NCBI RefSeq assembly: GCF_015234585.1
Contig: NZ_JADFCM010000001.1
Coordinates: forward strand, 62,001 to 126,000
Length of the DNA stretch: 64,000 bases
DNA from: Pseudalkalibacillus hwajinpoensis
GTDB lineage: Bacteria > Bacillota > Bacilli > Bacillales > Guptibacillaceae
Direction: 5' to 3'
Shown here: piece after piece, positions 31,681-39,578 of the stretch
Layout: every line of letters starts with the position of its first letter
Position numbering within the stretch: the stretch's first letter is position 1
Program-made: the position numbers and the translations under genes
Notes under the pieces: generated by a model
Database searches by the model: none
What the model saw: the letters and a program-made list of their open reading frames with translations, nothing else
What the model was told of the DNA's origin: nothing

Positions 31681-32163
31681 ATGAAAAAGTTAATCGTAGC
31701 TTTATTCTCAGTAGTTGCACTATTTATGTTCATGGGTACTGGAACTTTTGCAGCAGAAAATGATCATAGTGATATTTTACAGAAAATTGAAGAAACAAAT
31801 GTTAAGATTGAAGAAGAGATTCAAACAGCACAGGTTAAAGGTAACAAACTATTGTCAACGCTTTCTCTTGAAACAACTAAGCTTGATGCAACACTCGCCA
31901 CCGCTCGTCAGGATGGGAAATCAGACGCTGAAATTGCTAAGATTGAGAAAGAAGTAAAGACTAAGAAAGCTGAACTTACTTCTAAATACAATCAAGAACT
32001 TGATAAACTAATTGACAATCTAATTGATAAAACAAACAAAATGACTGCAGACATGATTGCAGAAGCTGCTAAAGAGGGCATTCAGGCTGAATGTTCATGG
32101 GTATACGTACAAATTGGAGACCGCTGGGTATGGGTTGATCCGATTCAAGTAGTTGGTCCATGA
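31681..32163 (+). CDS. Secreted coiled-coil protein of unknown function
   Basis: 160 residues with a textbook signal peptide: MKK, a hydrophobic core (LIVALFSVVALFMFMGTG) and a likely cleavage after TFAA near residue 25. The mature part is one long charged helix region rich in Glu, Lys and Thr with heptad spacing (EETNVKIEEEIQTAQVKG, IEKEVKTKKAELTSKYNQEL), ending in a compact aromatic tail with ECSWVYVQIGDRWVWVDP. One Cys is present there. GGGAGGATTAAA precedes ATG 31681. I do not recognise the family; the Trp-rich end could be a cell-wall or surface binding patch. It is a single-gene unit with its own terminator. Confidence 0.7.
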   Translation: MKKLIVALFSVVALFMFMGTGTFAAENDHSDILQKIEETNVKIEEEIQTAQVKGNKLLSTLSLETTKLDATLATARQDGKSDAEIAKIEKEVKTKKAELTSKYNQELDKLIDNLIDKTNKMTADMIAEAAKEGIQAECSWVYVQIGDRWVWVDPIQVVGP

Positions 32164-32175
32164 TATAAAAAGGTT

Positions 32176-32208
32176 GGTACACTTGAACCTGAAGTGTACC
32201 TTTTATTT
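32176..32208 (+). terminator. Intrinsic terminator
   Basis: GGTACACTT/AAGTGTACC stem with a 7-base loop, followed by TTTTATTT. Confidence 0.85.
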
Positions 32209-32277
32209 GATTTTTAGGTGTTATATAATAGATATACGTGTATTATTTGGCTTTTTTATTCAAAGGGGAGATAAGAT

Positions 32278-33186
32278 TTGGAAGGATTGGAGTTTCGCCG
32301 TAAAAATGAATCTTTAGATAAAGCTGAACAAGAGTCTGCATCTTTAAGTCTTTTAGCTAAAGGTGCTGGCTTGGAAATAATGGAACATAAGATTAAAGCC
32401 AAGACAGCATTTTATCTATACCCTGCCAAAACATATGAAACCTTTGAATTTTTTTATATAATTGATGGGGAGATATTCAGTGAAGATTTAAACATCAGAT
32501 TAACTAGAGGAGATTATTTTACAGTTAGAGGTTTGTATGAACTTGTCTTTTTTGAAGTAATTAAAGAAGTTACTTTTTTATGGGTAATAAATGAAGCTAC
32601 ATTCCGATTCCTAAGTGAAAAGATAGTAAAACTCATATCGAATGTTAAAAGTGTTGATGAAAAGGATAGATATACAAAGGAACACAGTGAAAGAGTTCAG
32701 AGTATGAGTATTAAAGTAAGTAAAAAAATGCATTTAACGCCAGAAGACACTGATAATCTGATAGTTGCATCAATCCTCCACGACGTTGGTAAAATTAACG
32801 TTCCTGAAGAAATTCTTAATAAACCGGGCGGTCTCACAGACGAGGAGTATGACATTATAAAAAAGCATCCTACCGATGGTGCAGAAATGGTACAAGATAC
32901 GTATTATGCTGATATTAGCACGATCATTAGACAGCATCATGAGCGAATTAACGGATCTGGTTACCCTGATGGCCTTAAAGGTGATGAGATAACGATTGGA
33001 GCAAAAATTATTGGAGTCTGCGATTCTTATGACGCGATGACAGACGATCGTTCTTATCGAAAAGCGTATACGCCAGAATATGCCATGAATGAATTAAAGC
33101 GTCTTTCGGGTGTCTTATATGACGCTGAAGTCGTTGATGCTCTTGAAGAGGTTTTAATTGAAGATGGCATACTTAATAAGGTTTAA
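32278..33186 (+). CDS. HD-GYP domain protein with N-terminal cupin-like domain
   Basis: 302 residues from TTG 32278, which has AAGGGGAGATAAGAT in front. The N-terminal 110 residues have a beta-rich, cupin-like pattern (AKTAFYLYPAKTYETFEFFY, IDGEIFSEDLNIRLTRGDYF). The C-terminal part is a complete HD-GYP domain: the HTxEHSERVQ region here as YTKEHSERVQ, ILHDVGKINVPEEILNKPG, and HHERINGSGYPDGLKGDEI, followed by CDSYDAMTDDRSYRKAYTPE. HD-GYP proteins hydrolyse cyclic di-GMP or related dinucleotides. The N-terminal domain would be the sensor. No GGDEF gene is near. Single-gene transcript with topB following at 165 bases. Confidence 0.85.
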   Translation: MEGLEFRRKNESLDKAEQESASLSLLAKGAGLEIMEHKIKAKTAFYLYPAKTYETFEFFYIIDGEIFSEDLNIRLTRGDYFTVRGLYELVFFEVIKEVTFLWVINEATFRFLSEKIVKLISNVKSVDEKDRYTKEHSERVQSMSIKVSKKMHLTPEDTDNLIVASILHDVGKINVPEEILNKPGGLTDEEYDIIKKHPTDGAEMVQDTYYADISTIIRQHHERINGSGYPDGLKGDEITIGAKIIGVCDSYDAMTDDRSYRKAYTPEYAMNELKRLSGVLYDAEVVDALEEVLIEDGILNKV

Positions 33187-33192
33187 CAAAAG

Positions 33193-33217
33193 GGGAGATG
33201 GGATAACATCTTCTTTT
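33193..33217 (+). terminator. Weak terminator after HD-GYP gene
   Basis: AGATG/CATCT short stem followed by TCTTTTTTT. The stem is short, so this is tentative. Confidence 0.45.
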
Positions 33218-33350
33218 TTTGTATGTTCATATATCTTCTATAAACTTTATAGCGAAAGAAACAGTATCTTATTTCCATTGTTTCACGTGTAACATCGAAG
33301 CTGGTATGATAGTAAATAGAAAAGAATCGATATTTGAGGAGATTGGTATT

Positions 33351-35513
33351 GTGGGTAAACAGCTTATTCTTGCGGAAAAACCCTCTGTTGGACGTGATAT
33401 TGCTAGGGTATTGAATTGTACAAAAGGTGGAAATGGTTTTCTTGAAGGAGACCGTTATATCGTCACATGGGCGCTTGGTCATCTTGTGACACTAGCTGAT
33501 CCAGAAGTTTATGATGAAGCATACAAGACGTGGAAGCTAGAGGACTTACCGATGCTTCCTGCCCCACTGAAGCTAGTTGTTATTAAAAGAAGTGGGAAGC
33601 AATTTAGCGTTGTAAAAACGCAAATGAATCGGAAAGATGTTAGCGAAATTGTCATTGCCACTGATGCGGGACGAGAAGGGGAGCTTGTGGCACGATGGAT
33701 TATTGAAAAAGCACGTGTCCAAAAACCGTTAAAAAGACTTTGGATTTCTTCTGTAACGGATAAAGCGATTCGTGATGGTTTTAAGAATTTGAAAGAGGCA
33801 AATCAGTACAAGAACCTATACCAGGCAGCTGCAGCTAGGTCTGAAGCGGATTGGTATGTAGGTCTTAATGCAACTCGAGCGCTTACGACAAAATACAATG
33901 CACAGCTTTCTAGTGGCAGAGTACAAACACCAACGCTTTCGATTATTGCAAAGCGAGAGGAAGAAATAAAAGCCTTTGAACCTGAACGCTATTATGGGAT
34001 TTCTGCTGTTGTGGATGGTTTTACATTAACTTATCGCGATGCGAAATCGAATGATTCGCGGGTATTTGATCGAGACAGAATAGATACTTACCTAAAGAAT
34101 TTATCGGGCAAACCAGCTCAGATTGAAGAAGTGAAAAAAGCAAAGAAAAAGACGTTCGCTCCAGGTTTATATGATTTAACGGAGCTACAGAGAGACGCTC
34201 ATAAACGCTATGGTTTCTCTGCAAAGGAAACTCTTTCAGCTACACAACGACTGTACGAGCAGCATAAGCTCGTCACATATCCTCGAACAGATTCTCGCTT
34301 TTTGTCTTCTGATATGAAGGATACGTTAAAAGAACGGCTAGAAGCAGTGGCACCTTATGAGAAAACGGCTCGAAAAGTACTTGGGAACCCAATTCAAACT
34401 GGAAAGCACATTGTTGACGATCGAAAAGTTTCTGATCATCATGCTATTATTCCTACGGAGCAAACACCCATTATTCGCGAGCTTAGCGATAAGGATCGTA
34501 AGGTTTATGATCTCATAGTAAAGCGATTTGTTGCAGCACTATACTTTCCATTTGAATACGAACAAGTCACGGTTGTTGCGAAGATTGGCCAAGAGCGTTT
34601 TGATGCGAAAGGCAAACGTGTTCTTTCAGCCGGTTGGAAAGAAGTTTACGATACTGAAGAAGAGGATGTCATTCTTCCAGAGCTAAAAGAAAAACAGGAA
34701 CTTCGCGTTCTTTCTCTTACAAGAACAGAAGGGAAAACAACTCCGCCGTCTCGTTTTAACGAAGGAACTCTTTTAACTGCAATGGAGAAGCCAGCTCAAT
34801 TTCTTGGTAATCAGGATAAGAAGCTAGCCCAAACACTTGGTGAGACAGGCGGGCTAGGAACCGTTGCAACGCGTGCAGATATTATTGAGAAATTATTTAA
34901 TAGCTTTTTGATTGAAAAGAATGGCAAAGACTTAACAATTACATCTAAAGGAAAGCAATTGTTAGACATTGTCCCAGACGAATTACAATCCCCGGCTCTA
35001 ACGGCAGAATGGGAACAAAAGCTTGAAGCGATTGGAAAAGGCGAACTATCGAAGCAGGCATTTATTGAAGAGATGAAGGCTTACGCAAATGAAACTGTTC
35101 AGAAGATCAAATCAAGTACGAAGAAATATAAGCACGATAACGTGACGGGAACCAAATGCCCCGACTGTGGGAATTTAATGCTCGAAGTGAAAAGTAAGAA
35201 GGGGAAAATGCTCGTTTGTCAGGACCGAGAATGTGGGTACCGTAAAGGTAAAAGTAAAGTAACGAATGCTAGATGCCCTAAGTGTAAGAAAAAGCTCGAG
35301 CTTCATGGACAGGGAGACGCACAGACATTTATATGCAAGTGCGGTCATCGTGAAAAGCTATCGACGTTTAATGAACGACGGAAAAAGGAAAAGAATACCA
35401 AAGCAACAAAGAAAGACGTATCAAAATATATGAAAAACCAAGGCCAGGATGAACCAGTTAATACCGCTCTTGCTGATGCTTTAGCGAAATTAAAACTTGA
35501 TCAAGATAAATAA
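33351..35513 (+). CDS. topB: DNA topoisomerase III
   Basis: Start placed at GTG 33351 with GAGGAG 9 bases upstream, giving a protein that opens VGKQLILAEKPSVGRDIARV as TopB proteins do; the frame is open to 33219 but those residues are not family-like. The 720-residue length is near B. subtilis TopB (727). It is a type IA topoisomerase: Toprim motifs EKPSVGRD and ATDAGREGELVARWI, the catalytic Tyr-310 in LVTYPRTDSRFLSS, and C-terminal zinc-ribbon modules CPDCGNLML, CQDRECGYR, CPKCKKKLEL and CKCGHRE. It decatenates and relaxes DNA during replication and recombination. Alone in its transcript. Confidence 0.93.
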   Translation: MGKQLILAEKPSVGRDIARVLNCTKGGNGFLEGDRYIVTWALGHLVTLADPEVYDEAYKTWKLEDLPMLPAPLKLVVIKRSGKQFSVVKTQMNRKDVSEIVIATDAGREGELVARWIIEKARVQKPLKRLWISSVTDKAIRDGFKNLKEANQYKNLYQAAAARSEADWYVGLNATRALTTKYNAQLSSGRVQTPTLSIIAKREEEIKAFEPERYYGISAVVDGFTLTYRDAKSNDSRVFDRDRIDTYLKNLSGKPAQIEEVKKAKKKTFAPGLYDLTELQRDAHKRYGFSAKETLSATQRLYEQHKLVTYPRTDSRFLSSDMKDTLKERLEAVAPYEKTARKVLGNPIQTGKHIVDDRKVSDHHAIIPTEQTPIIRELSDKDRKVYDLIVKRFVAALYFPFEYEQVTVVAKIGQERFDAKGKRVLSAGWKEVYDTEEEDVILPELKEKQELRVLSLTRTEGKTTPPSRFNEGTLLTAMEKPAQFLGNQDKKLAQTLGETGGLGTVATRADIIEKLFNSFLIEKNGKDLTITSKGKQLLDIVPDELQSPALTAEWEQKLEAIGKGELSKQAFIEEMKAYANETVQKIKSSTKKYKHDNVTGTKCPDCGNLMLEVKSKKGKMLVCQDRECGYRKGKSKVTNARCPKCKKKLELHGQGDAQTFICKCGHREKLSTFNERRKKEKNTKATKKDVSKYMKNQGQDEPVNTALADALAKLKLDQDK

Positions 35514-35516
35514 CAG

Positions 35517-35543
35517 GAAGCAGGGGGACCTGCTTCTTTTTTC
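35517..35543 (+). terminator. Intrinsic terminator of topB
   Basis: GAAGCAGG/CCTGCTTC stem with a GGGGA-type loop, then six T. Confidence 0.88.
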
Positions 35544-35864
35544 ATACCGATGTTATTCTTGTAATGAGAAAATAATAAAGTGTGGAAATGGGTTCGTTTT
35601 GTAGATTGAAGGGTAATACTTCATTCACAACACATACCTTGTCATTCTAGATTGATTAGATAGAAAAGAGTAGATAGTTGCCTTGAAGCAGTGATTACGT
35701 ATAAAATGACGGCAGGTAATAGATGTTTCCTTCTTTTTTACTAATATCTACAAATTTGAGCATATTTTCAAACATTTCTGTTCACTTCGATTATAGTGAA
35801 GTTATGTACAAAGGACAGAATAGAAATGAAGAACTAGCAGTTGTTAAACATAAGGAGGCTATCC
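35544..35864 (+). other. Gene-free stretch before the antiporter
   Basis: About 320 bases without a convincing ORF, hairpin or repeat. It presumably holds the antiporter promoter and leader, but I cannot place a clear -35/-10 pair. The only recognisable signal is AAGGAGG at its 3' end, the antiporter ribosome binding site. Confidence 0.5.
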
Positions 35865-37757
35865 ATGGTCGATTCGATTTTATTTAATATTATGCTTGTG
35901 GGTGCCCTTGGCATCTTTTCACAGTGGATTGCCTGGCGTTTTCACTTCCCTGCCATTGTCGTTATGTCCATCATTGGATTGCTTGTCGGTCCGCTTTTTG
36001 GATTACTTCATCCAGAAGATGTATTTGGTGACTTATTTGACCCGTTTGTATCTATCGCAGTTGCCATTATTTTATTTGAAGGAAGTCTAAATCTTGATTT
36101 TCGTGAGATTAAAGGGCTTGGGAGACCGGTCGGAAGAATTGTAACGATAGGAGCTTTTCTAGCGTGGCTCCTTGGTTCGTTATCAGCCCATTACGTTGCA
36201 GGTCTATCTTGGGGCGTAGCATTTGTTATTGGTGGATTATTTATTGTCACTGGCCCTACGGTCATTTTGCCGTTATTGAGGCAAGCCAAACTAAAACCAA
36301 GACCCGCGAAAATATTAAAGTGGGAAGGGATTATCGTTGATCCACTTGGAGCTCTTCTCGCTGTATTTGCATTCGAAATTATTAAATTCTTAAAAGTAGA
36401 AGAAGCAACGGCAACTGTCCTACTTGTCTTTTTCTTAGGATCCCTTTTTGCCACATTATTTGGCTTCTTATGTGGTCGCGGAGTAGGTTGGATGTTCGAG
36501 AAAGGTTATGTACCTGAATTCTTGAAATCTCCAGTCGTGTTCGCAGTGGTGATTCTTTGTTTCGCAGTGGCTGATGAAATCACGCATGAAACTGGACTGC
36601 TTGCTGTTACGGCAATGGGTATTACTCTTGCCAATATGCATATCTCTTCGATTGATGATATGAGGCATTTTAAAGAAAATATATCAGTGCTATTGATCTC
36701 TACGATTTTCATCATGCTAACAGCTTCTTTATCAGTTGACACTTTGCTTGAAATTTTCCATTGGCAAATTCTGGTCTTCGTAATTCTGATGTTATTTGTA
36801 GTAAGACCACTATCCATTTGGTTATCAACCATTGGAACGGATTTATCATGGCAAGAAAAAACGCTTGTTGGCTGGATCGCGCCACGAGGTATTGTGGCAT
36901 TAACTGTAGCGAGCTATTTTGCTAGTGTTTTACTTGATGCAGGATTTGAGGATGCAAAAATATTAATGTCACTTACGTTTGCATTAGTATTCGCTACTGT
37001 TGTAGTTCACGGCTTTTCTATTCGTTGGACTGCTGAGAAGCTTGGACTAGCGAGTGATGGCCAGCCCGGTGTTCTGATTGTTGGGGGTAGTACGTTCTCT
37101 ACGGCATTATCCAAAACGCTGAAAGAACTTAAAATCCCTGTATTAATAACAGACTCATCATGGCAAAGGCTGCTTACAACGAGAAAAGCAGGAGTACCTT
37201 TTTATAGAGGAGAAATACTCTCTGAGCAAACAGAGTATCGCCTTGATCTCACCCCTTACGAGTATATGCTTGCAGCTACGGAGCTTGATTCTTATAATGC
37301 GCTCGTTTGTACGACTTTCGTTCCGGAGATTGGTCGTAATAACCTCTTCCAGTTAAGCTTACGTAACGATCGAGGAGATGATCTGGAGGAGCTTGTTCAC
37401 ACGATCGGTGGACGTGTAGCCTTTAAAGAAGGAGCTACATGGGAAAGCCTGAATCGTAAGGTAGAAAGTGGTTATGTTTTCCGTAAAACAAACATCACTC
37501 AGCAATATGCTTATGATCAATACCTGGAAGAAAGAGACGATGAAACGATCATGCTCTTTGTGAAAAAGCCCTCTGGAAGTTTGGAGTTCTTCGCCCATGA
37601 CTCTCAAACTAGAGCTGAAGCAGGTGATGTTATTGTTAGTTTGATGCCACCTAGTAAAGAATTTAATCGGATTAGAGAAAAGCTTGAGAAGCAGCGATCC
37701 GATGAGAAACTAGAAAAAGATAAAGAACAGAAGAAACAGAAGGAAGAAAATGAGTAA
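35865..37757 (+). CDS. CPA1-type (NhaP) cation:proton antiporter with C-terminal regulatory region
   Basis: Start at ATG 35865, with AAGGAGG 7 bases upstream; the frame is open to 35841. The 630-residue protein has about 12 transmembrane segments in the first 400 residues, including the CPA1 landmarks FIVTGPTVILPLLRQAKL, KWEGIIVDPLGALLAVFAFE and WIAPRGIVALTVASYFASVL. After the membrane part comes a soluble RCK_N-like Rossmann region (GVLIVGGSTFSTALSKTLKE), then a TrkA_C-like region and a highly charged tail of Lys and Glu. It exchanges Na+ or K+ for protons and probably supports pH and salt homeostasis; ion choice cannot be told. Monocistronic. Confidence 0.88.
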   Translation: MVDSILFNIMLVGALGIFSQWIAWRFHFPAIVVMSIIGLLVGPLFGLLHPEDVFGDLFDPFVSIAVAIILFEGSLNLDFREIKGLGRPVGRIVTIGAFLAWLLGSLSAHYVAGLSWGVAFVIGGLFIVTGPTVILPLLRQAKLKPRPAKILKWEGIIVDPLGALLAVFAFEIIKFLKVEEATATVLLVFFLGSLFATLFGFLCGRGVGWMFEKGYVPEFLKSPVVFAVVILCFAVADEITHETGLLAVTAMGITLANMHISSIDDMRHFKENISVLLISTIFIMLTASLSVDTLLEIFHWQILVFVILMLFVVRPLSIWLSTIGTDLSWQEKTLVGWIAPRGIVALTVASYFASVLLDAGFEDAKILMSLTFALVFATVVVHGFSIRWTAEKLGLASDGQPGVLIVGGSTFSTALSKTLKELKIPVLITDSSWQRLLTTRKAGVPFYRGEILSEQTEYRLDLTPYEYMLAATELDSYNALVCTTFVPEIGRNNLFQLSLRNDRGDDLEELVHTIGGRVAFKEGATWESLNRKVESGYVFRKTNITQQYAYDQYLEERDDETIMLFVKKPSGSLEFFAHDSQTRAEAGDVIVSLMPPSKEFNRIREKLEKQRSDEKLEKDKEQKKQKEENE

Positions 37758-37781
37758 AAGCCCCCGTTCGGGGGCTTTTTG
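37756..37781. terminator. Terminator of antiporter gene, usable in both directions
   Basis: AAAAGCCCCC/GGGGGCTTTT with GTTC loop, followed by T run; the convergent cotH transcript also ends here or nearby. Confidence 0.9.
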
Positions 37782-37811
37782 GTTATTTTCATTTAGTGTT
37801 TAGGCTCATTA

Positions 37812-37824
37812 GAGTGACAGGCAC
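37812..37824 (+). repeat. Dispersed 13-base repeat, copy 2
   Basis: Identical to the GAGTGACAGGCAC at 8670-8682, again between a terminator and the end of a convergent gene. Confidence 0.6.
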
Positions 37825-37839
37825 CGGCCAAAAATTCTT

Positions 37840-38916
37840 TTAAAAATCGGTCAATTCTTTCTTTATAAAATTCACGCGGTCTCGGATGTATTTAAGTATA
37901 AAGTCAGGTTCTGAATCAAAGTAGCTTAGTTTATTTTTTAGAAAAGTATCGTTAAGGGCATAAGGTCTCAAAATTTGGTGAAGTTCATTGATCTCTTTTT
38001 CAAGTTCTTTGGTGGTAAAGAATGTTTCGATTGTTTGCTCAAGTTTTAATTTGTATCGAGCTCTAAAGGTAGGACAGGCTAGTAGTCTCGCTGTAAGCGT
38101 ATTGTAGCCACTGATGGGGATATAGTCATGTTCCATCATTCTTCCGTTAATATCTCGCCCCCACGTAGCGTCGTAATCCCATGGAATAACTTCAAACCGA
38201 TTGGTTTCTCTGTTTTGGTAAAGGGCGTAGTTTTGAATAAAGGCATCAAAGTTTTGTGTGCAAACGACGCCACATAGCCAGCTTAAATATTTTTCAACGT
38301 CTATAAAATTGTTTATTTCAGTTATAAACTTTTCTTGTGATAATGTGTTGATTTTATATAGAAGAATTTCAACTGAATGATCGTCTGACTCCAATCCGTA
38401 TTTTCTCATATATCCATCAAGCAATGATTTCTTCGGTTTGTAATCATCAGGTCGAAGGAGTGAAAAATTGGCGTCATCATTTTGAGCATAGTAAATGGGC
38501 CCATCTGGTAGGTTATGATTGTTAAGATAAAATTCATCTATCGAATCCAGTTTTAAGTAGATGCTTGAGAAGTGGTTATTGTGTGTGAGCATAATGTGTT
38601 CAGCATTAGGAGTTAGTACATTCAATTTATGAAATAAATTGAAAGAAAGCTTACTTCTTAATAATGAATAATCATTGAATTCGGCATTTAAGTGCAGTGT
38701 TTTTTGATGATGAAATAAGTTCGTGTCATTAAACTCAACCATATACGATTTTTTTTTGAATTTTCGCGTGTGTGCGCCACGATAAGTTGTTTTCACCTCA
38801 TAATTCGTTTGGTCTACTTGTAAAACAGCTGGTACAAGTTGATCGCTCCATTTATCTTTCTTTAGCTTTTTCATACCTTTTTTATCGATCGATAAATGAT
38901 AGTGTGGAATGCTCAT
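37840..38916 (-). CDS. cotH: Spore coat protein kinase CotH
   Basis: 358 residues, near B. subtilis CotH (362), and alignable to it from memory along most of the length: KDKWSDQLVPAVLQVDQTNY, TYRGAHTRKFKKKSYMVEF, LHLNAEFNDYSLLRSKLSFN and the kinase core YALYQNRETNRFEVIPWDYD followed by ATWGRDINGR. CotH is an atypical protein kinase that phosphorylates serines in the coat proteins CotB and CotG; the conserved Asp of the DYDATWGRD block is essential there. It acts in the mother cell during outer-coat assembly. AAAGGAAGTGACGT precedes ATG 38916. It is divergent from a CotG-like gene, the same arrangement as in B. subtilis, which strengthens the call. Confidence 0.93.
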   Translation of the reverse strand: MSIPHYHLSIDKKGMKKLKKDKWSDQLVPAVLQVDQTNYEVKTTYRGAHTRKFKKKSYMVEFNDTNLFHHQKTLHLNAEFNDYSLLRSKLSFNLFHKLNVLTPNAEHIMLTHNNHFSSIYLKLDSIDEFYLNNHNLPDGPIYYAQNDDANFSLLRPDDYKPKKSLLDGYMRKYGLESDDHSVEILLYKINTLSQEKFITEINNFIDVEKYLSWLCGVVCTQNFDAFIQNYALYQNRETNRFEVIPWDYDATWGRDINGRMMEHDYIPISGYNTLTARLLACPTFRARYKLKLEQTIETFFTTKELEKEINELHQILRPYALNDTFLKNKLSYFDSEPDFILKYIRDRVNFIKKELTDF

Positions 38917-39016
38917 ACGTCACTTCCTTTATCCTTTTCCTACTCATAACAAGATATGAGGTCATATGAGATCATGCCACTTAAATGGGAGAGAGTGGAA
39001 TTTTCCGTAGGAACTG

Positions 39017-39044
39017 AACAAGCTCTTCATTTCTTCATATCATA
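39017..39044 (+). promoter_or_regulatory. Candidate sigma-K promoter of the cotG-like gene
   Basis: CATATCATA (39036-39044) fits the sigma-K -10 consensus CATAnnnTA, with AACA at 39017-39020 at about 15-16 base spacing as a -35 (consensus mACm). It lies 41 bases before the GTG start, the expected place for a late mother-cell coat gene. Confidence 0.55.
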
Positions 39045-39084
39045 TAGTAATGCTAAAGCAGAAGATAAGGGAAGGGAGCAAACA

Positions 39085-39486
39085 GTGTTGAAGAATGTTT
39101 CAATGAATGTAGAGGTGCTATTACAACAAGCTCAGGAAGCAGGACTTGATGAGTTTCTTATTCAAAACCCGATCGAAGCTAGAGGTGGCAAGCGTAAGTC
39201 AGGGAAGAAATCTGGTCGTCGTTCAGGTAAAGGTTCAAGCGGTTGTCGTAGTCGTCGCTCAAGTGGAAAACGTAGCTCAGGGAAGCGTTCACGTTCAGGA
39301 CGTCGTAGCTCAGGAAGACGTTCAGGTAGGCGCTCAAGCGGCAGACGTAGCTCAGGCAAACGCTCGTGCGGCGTGCGCTCTGGACTTTTCTCGACAGGGA
39401 GACGTAGTAACCGTCGCAGCCGACGCTCAGGTAGGCGTTCAAGCGGCAGACGTAGCTCAGGAAGACGTTCAAGAGGACGTCGTTAG
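39085..39486 (+). CDS. cotG: CotG-like Ser/Arg/Gly-rich spore coat protein
   Basis: Start set at GTG 39085 (TTG 39088 also possible), with AAGGGAAGGGAG just upstream; the frame is open back to 38956 but that part covers the promoter. The 133-residue product has a short ordinary N terminus (MLKNVSMNVEVLLQQAQEAG, DEFLIQNPIEA) and then about 95 residues almost only of Ser, Arg, Gly and Lys in repeats of the type RRSSGRRSSGKR. Three Cys are dispersed in it. Highly basic serine-rich repeats are the substrate type of CotH kinase, and the gene is divergent from cotH as in B. subtilis. Two copies of a 33-base unit (39324 and 39429, one mismatch) show recent internal duplication. Confidence 0.82.
   Translation: MLKNVSMNVEVLLQQAQEAGLDEFLIQNPIEARGGKRKSGKKSGRRSGKGSSGCRSRRSSGKRSSGKRSRSGRRSSGRRSGRRSSGRRSSGKRSCGVRSGLFSTGRRSNRRSRRSGRRSSGRRSSGRRSRGRR
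39324..39461 (+). repeat. 33-base duplicated unit inside cotG-like gene
   Basis: A 33-base segment at 39324-39356 recurs at 39429-39461 with a single C/T difference. It is part of the coding repeat and encodes Gly-Arg-Arg-Ser-Ser-Gly-Arg-Arg-Ser-Ser-Gly. Confidence 0.85.
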
Positions 39487-39505
39487 ATAATATTCGCTTT
39501 CATTT

Positions 39506-39538
39506 AAAGGACTGATTTTTTAGAGATCAGTCCTTTTG
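39506..39538 (+). terminator. Intrinsic terminator of cotG-like gene
   Basis: AAAGGACTGAT/ATCAGTCCTTT stem with a 9-base loop and trailing T. Confidence 0.85.
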
Positions 39539-39578
39539 ATGTGATATGCTTTTAAATAAAATGATTGGAGGTAGTGCC

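Noticed and set aside
33219..33350. Longer N terminus of TopB from ATG 33219
   Set aside because: The extra 44 residues have no family similarity and run through the promoter; the GTG at 33351 has a good ribosome binding site and gives the normal family start.
39181..39486. Regular short repeats that resemble a CRISPR array or satellite DNA
   Set aside because: They are in-frame codons for Ser, Arg, Gly and Lys in the CotG-like protein, without unique spacers or cas genes.
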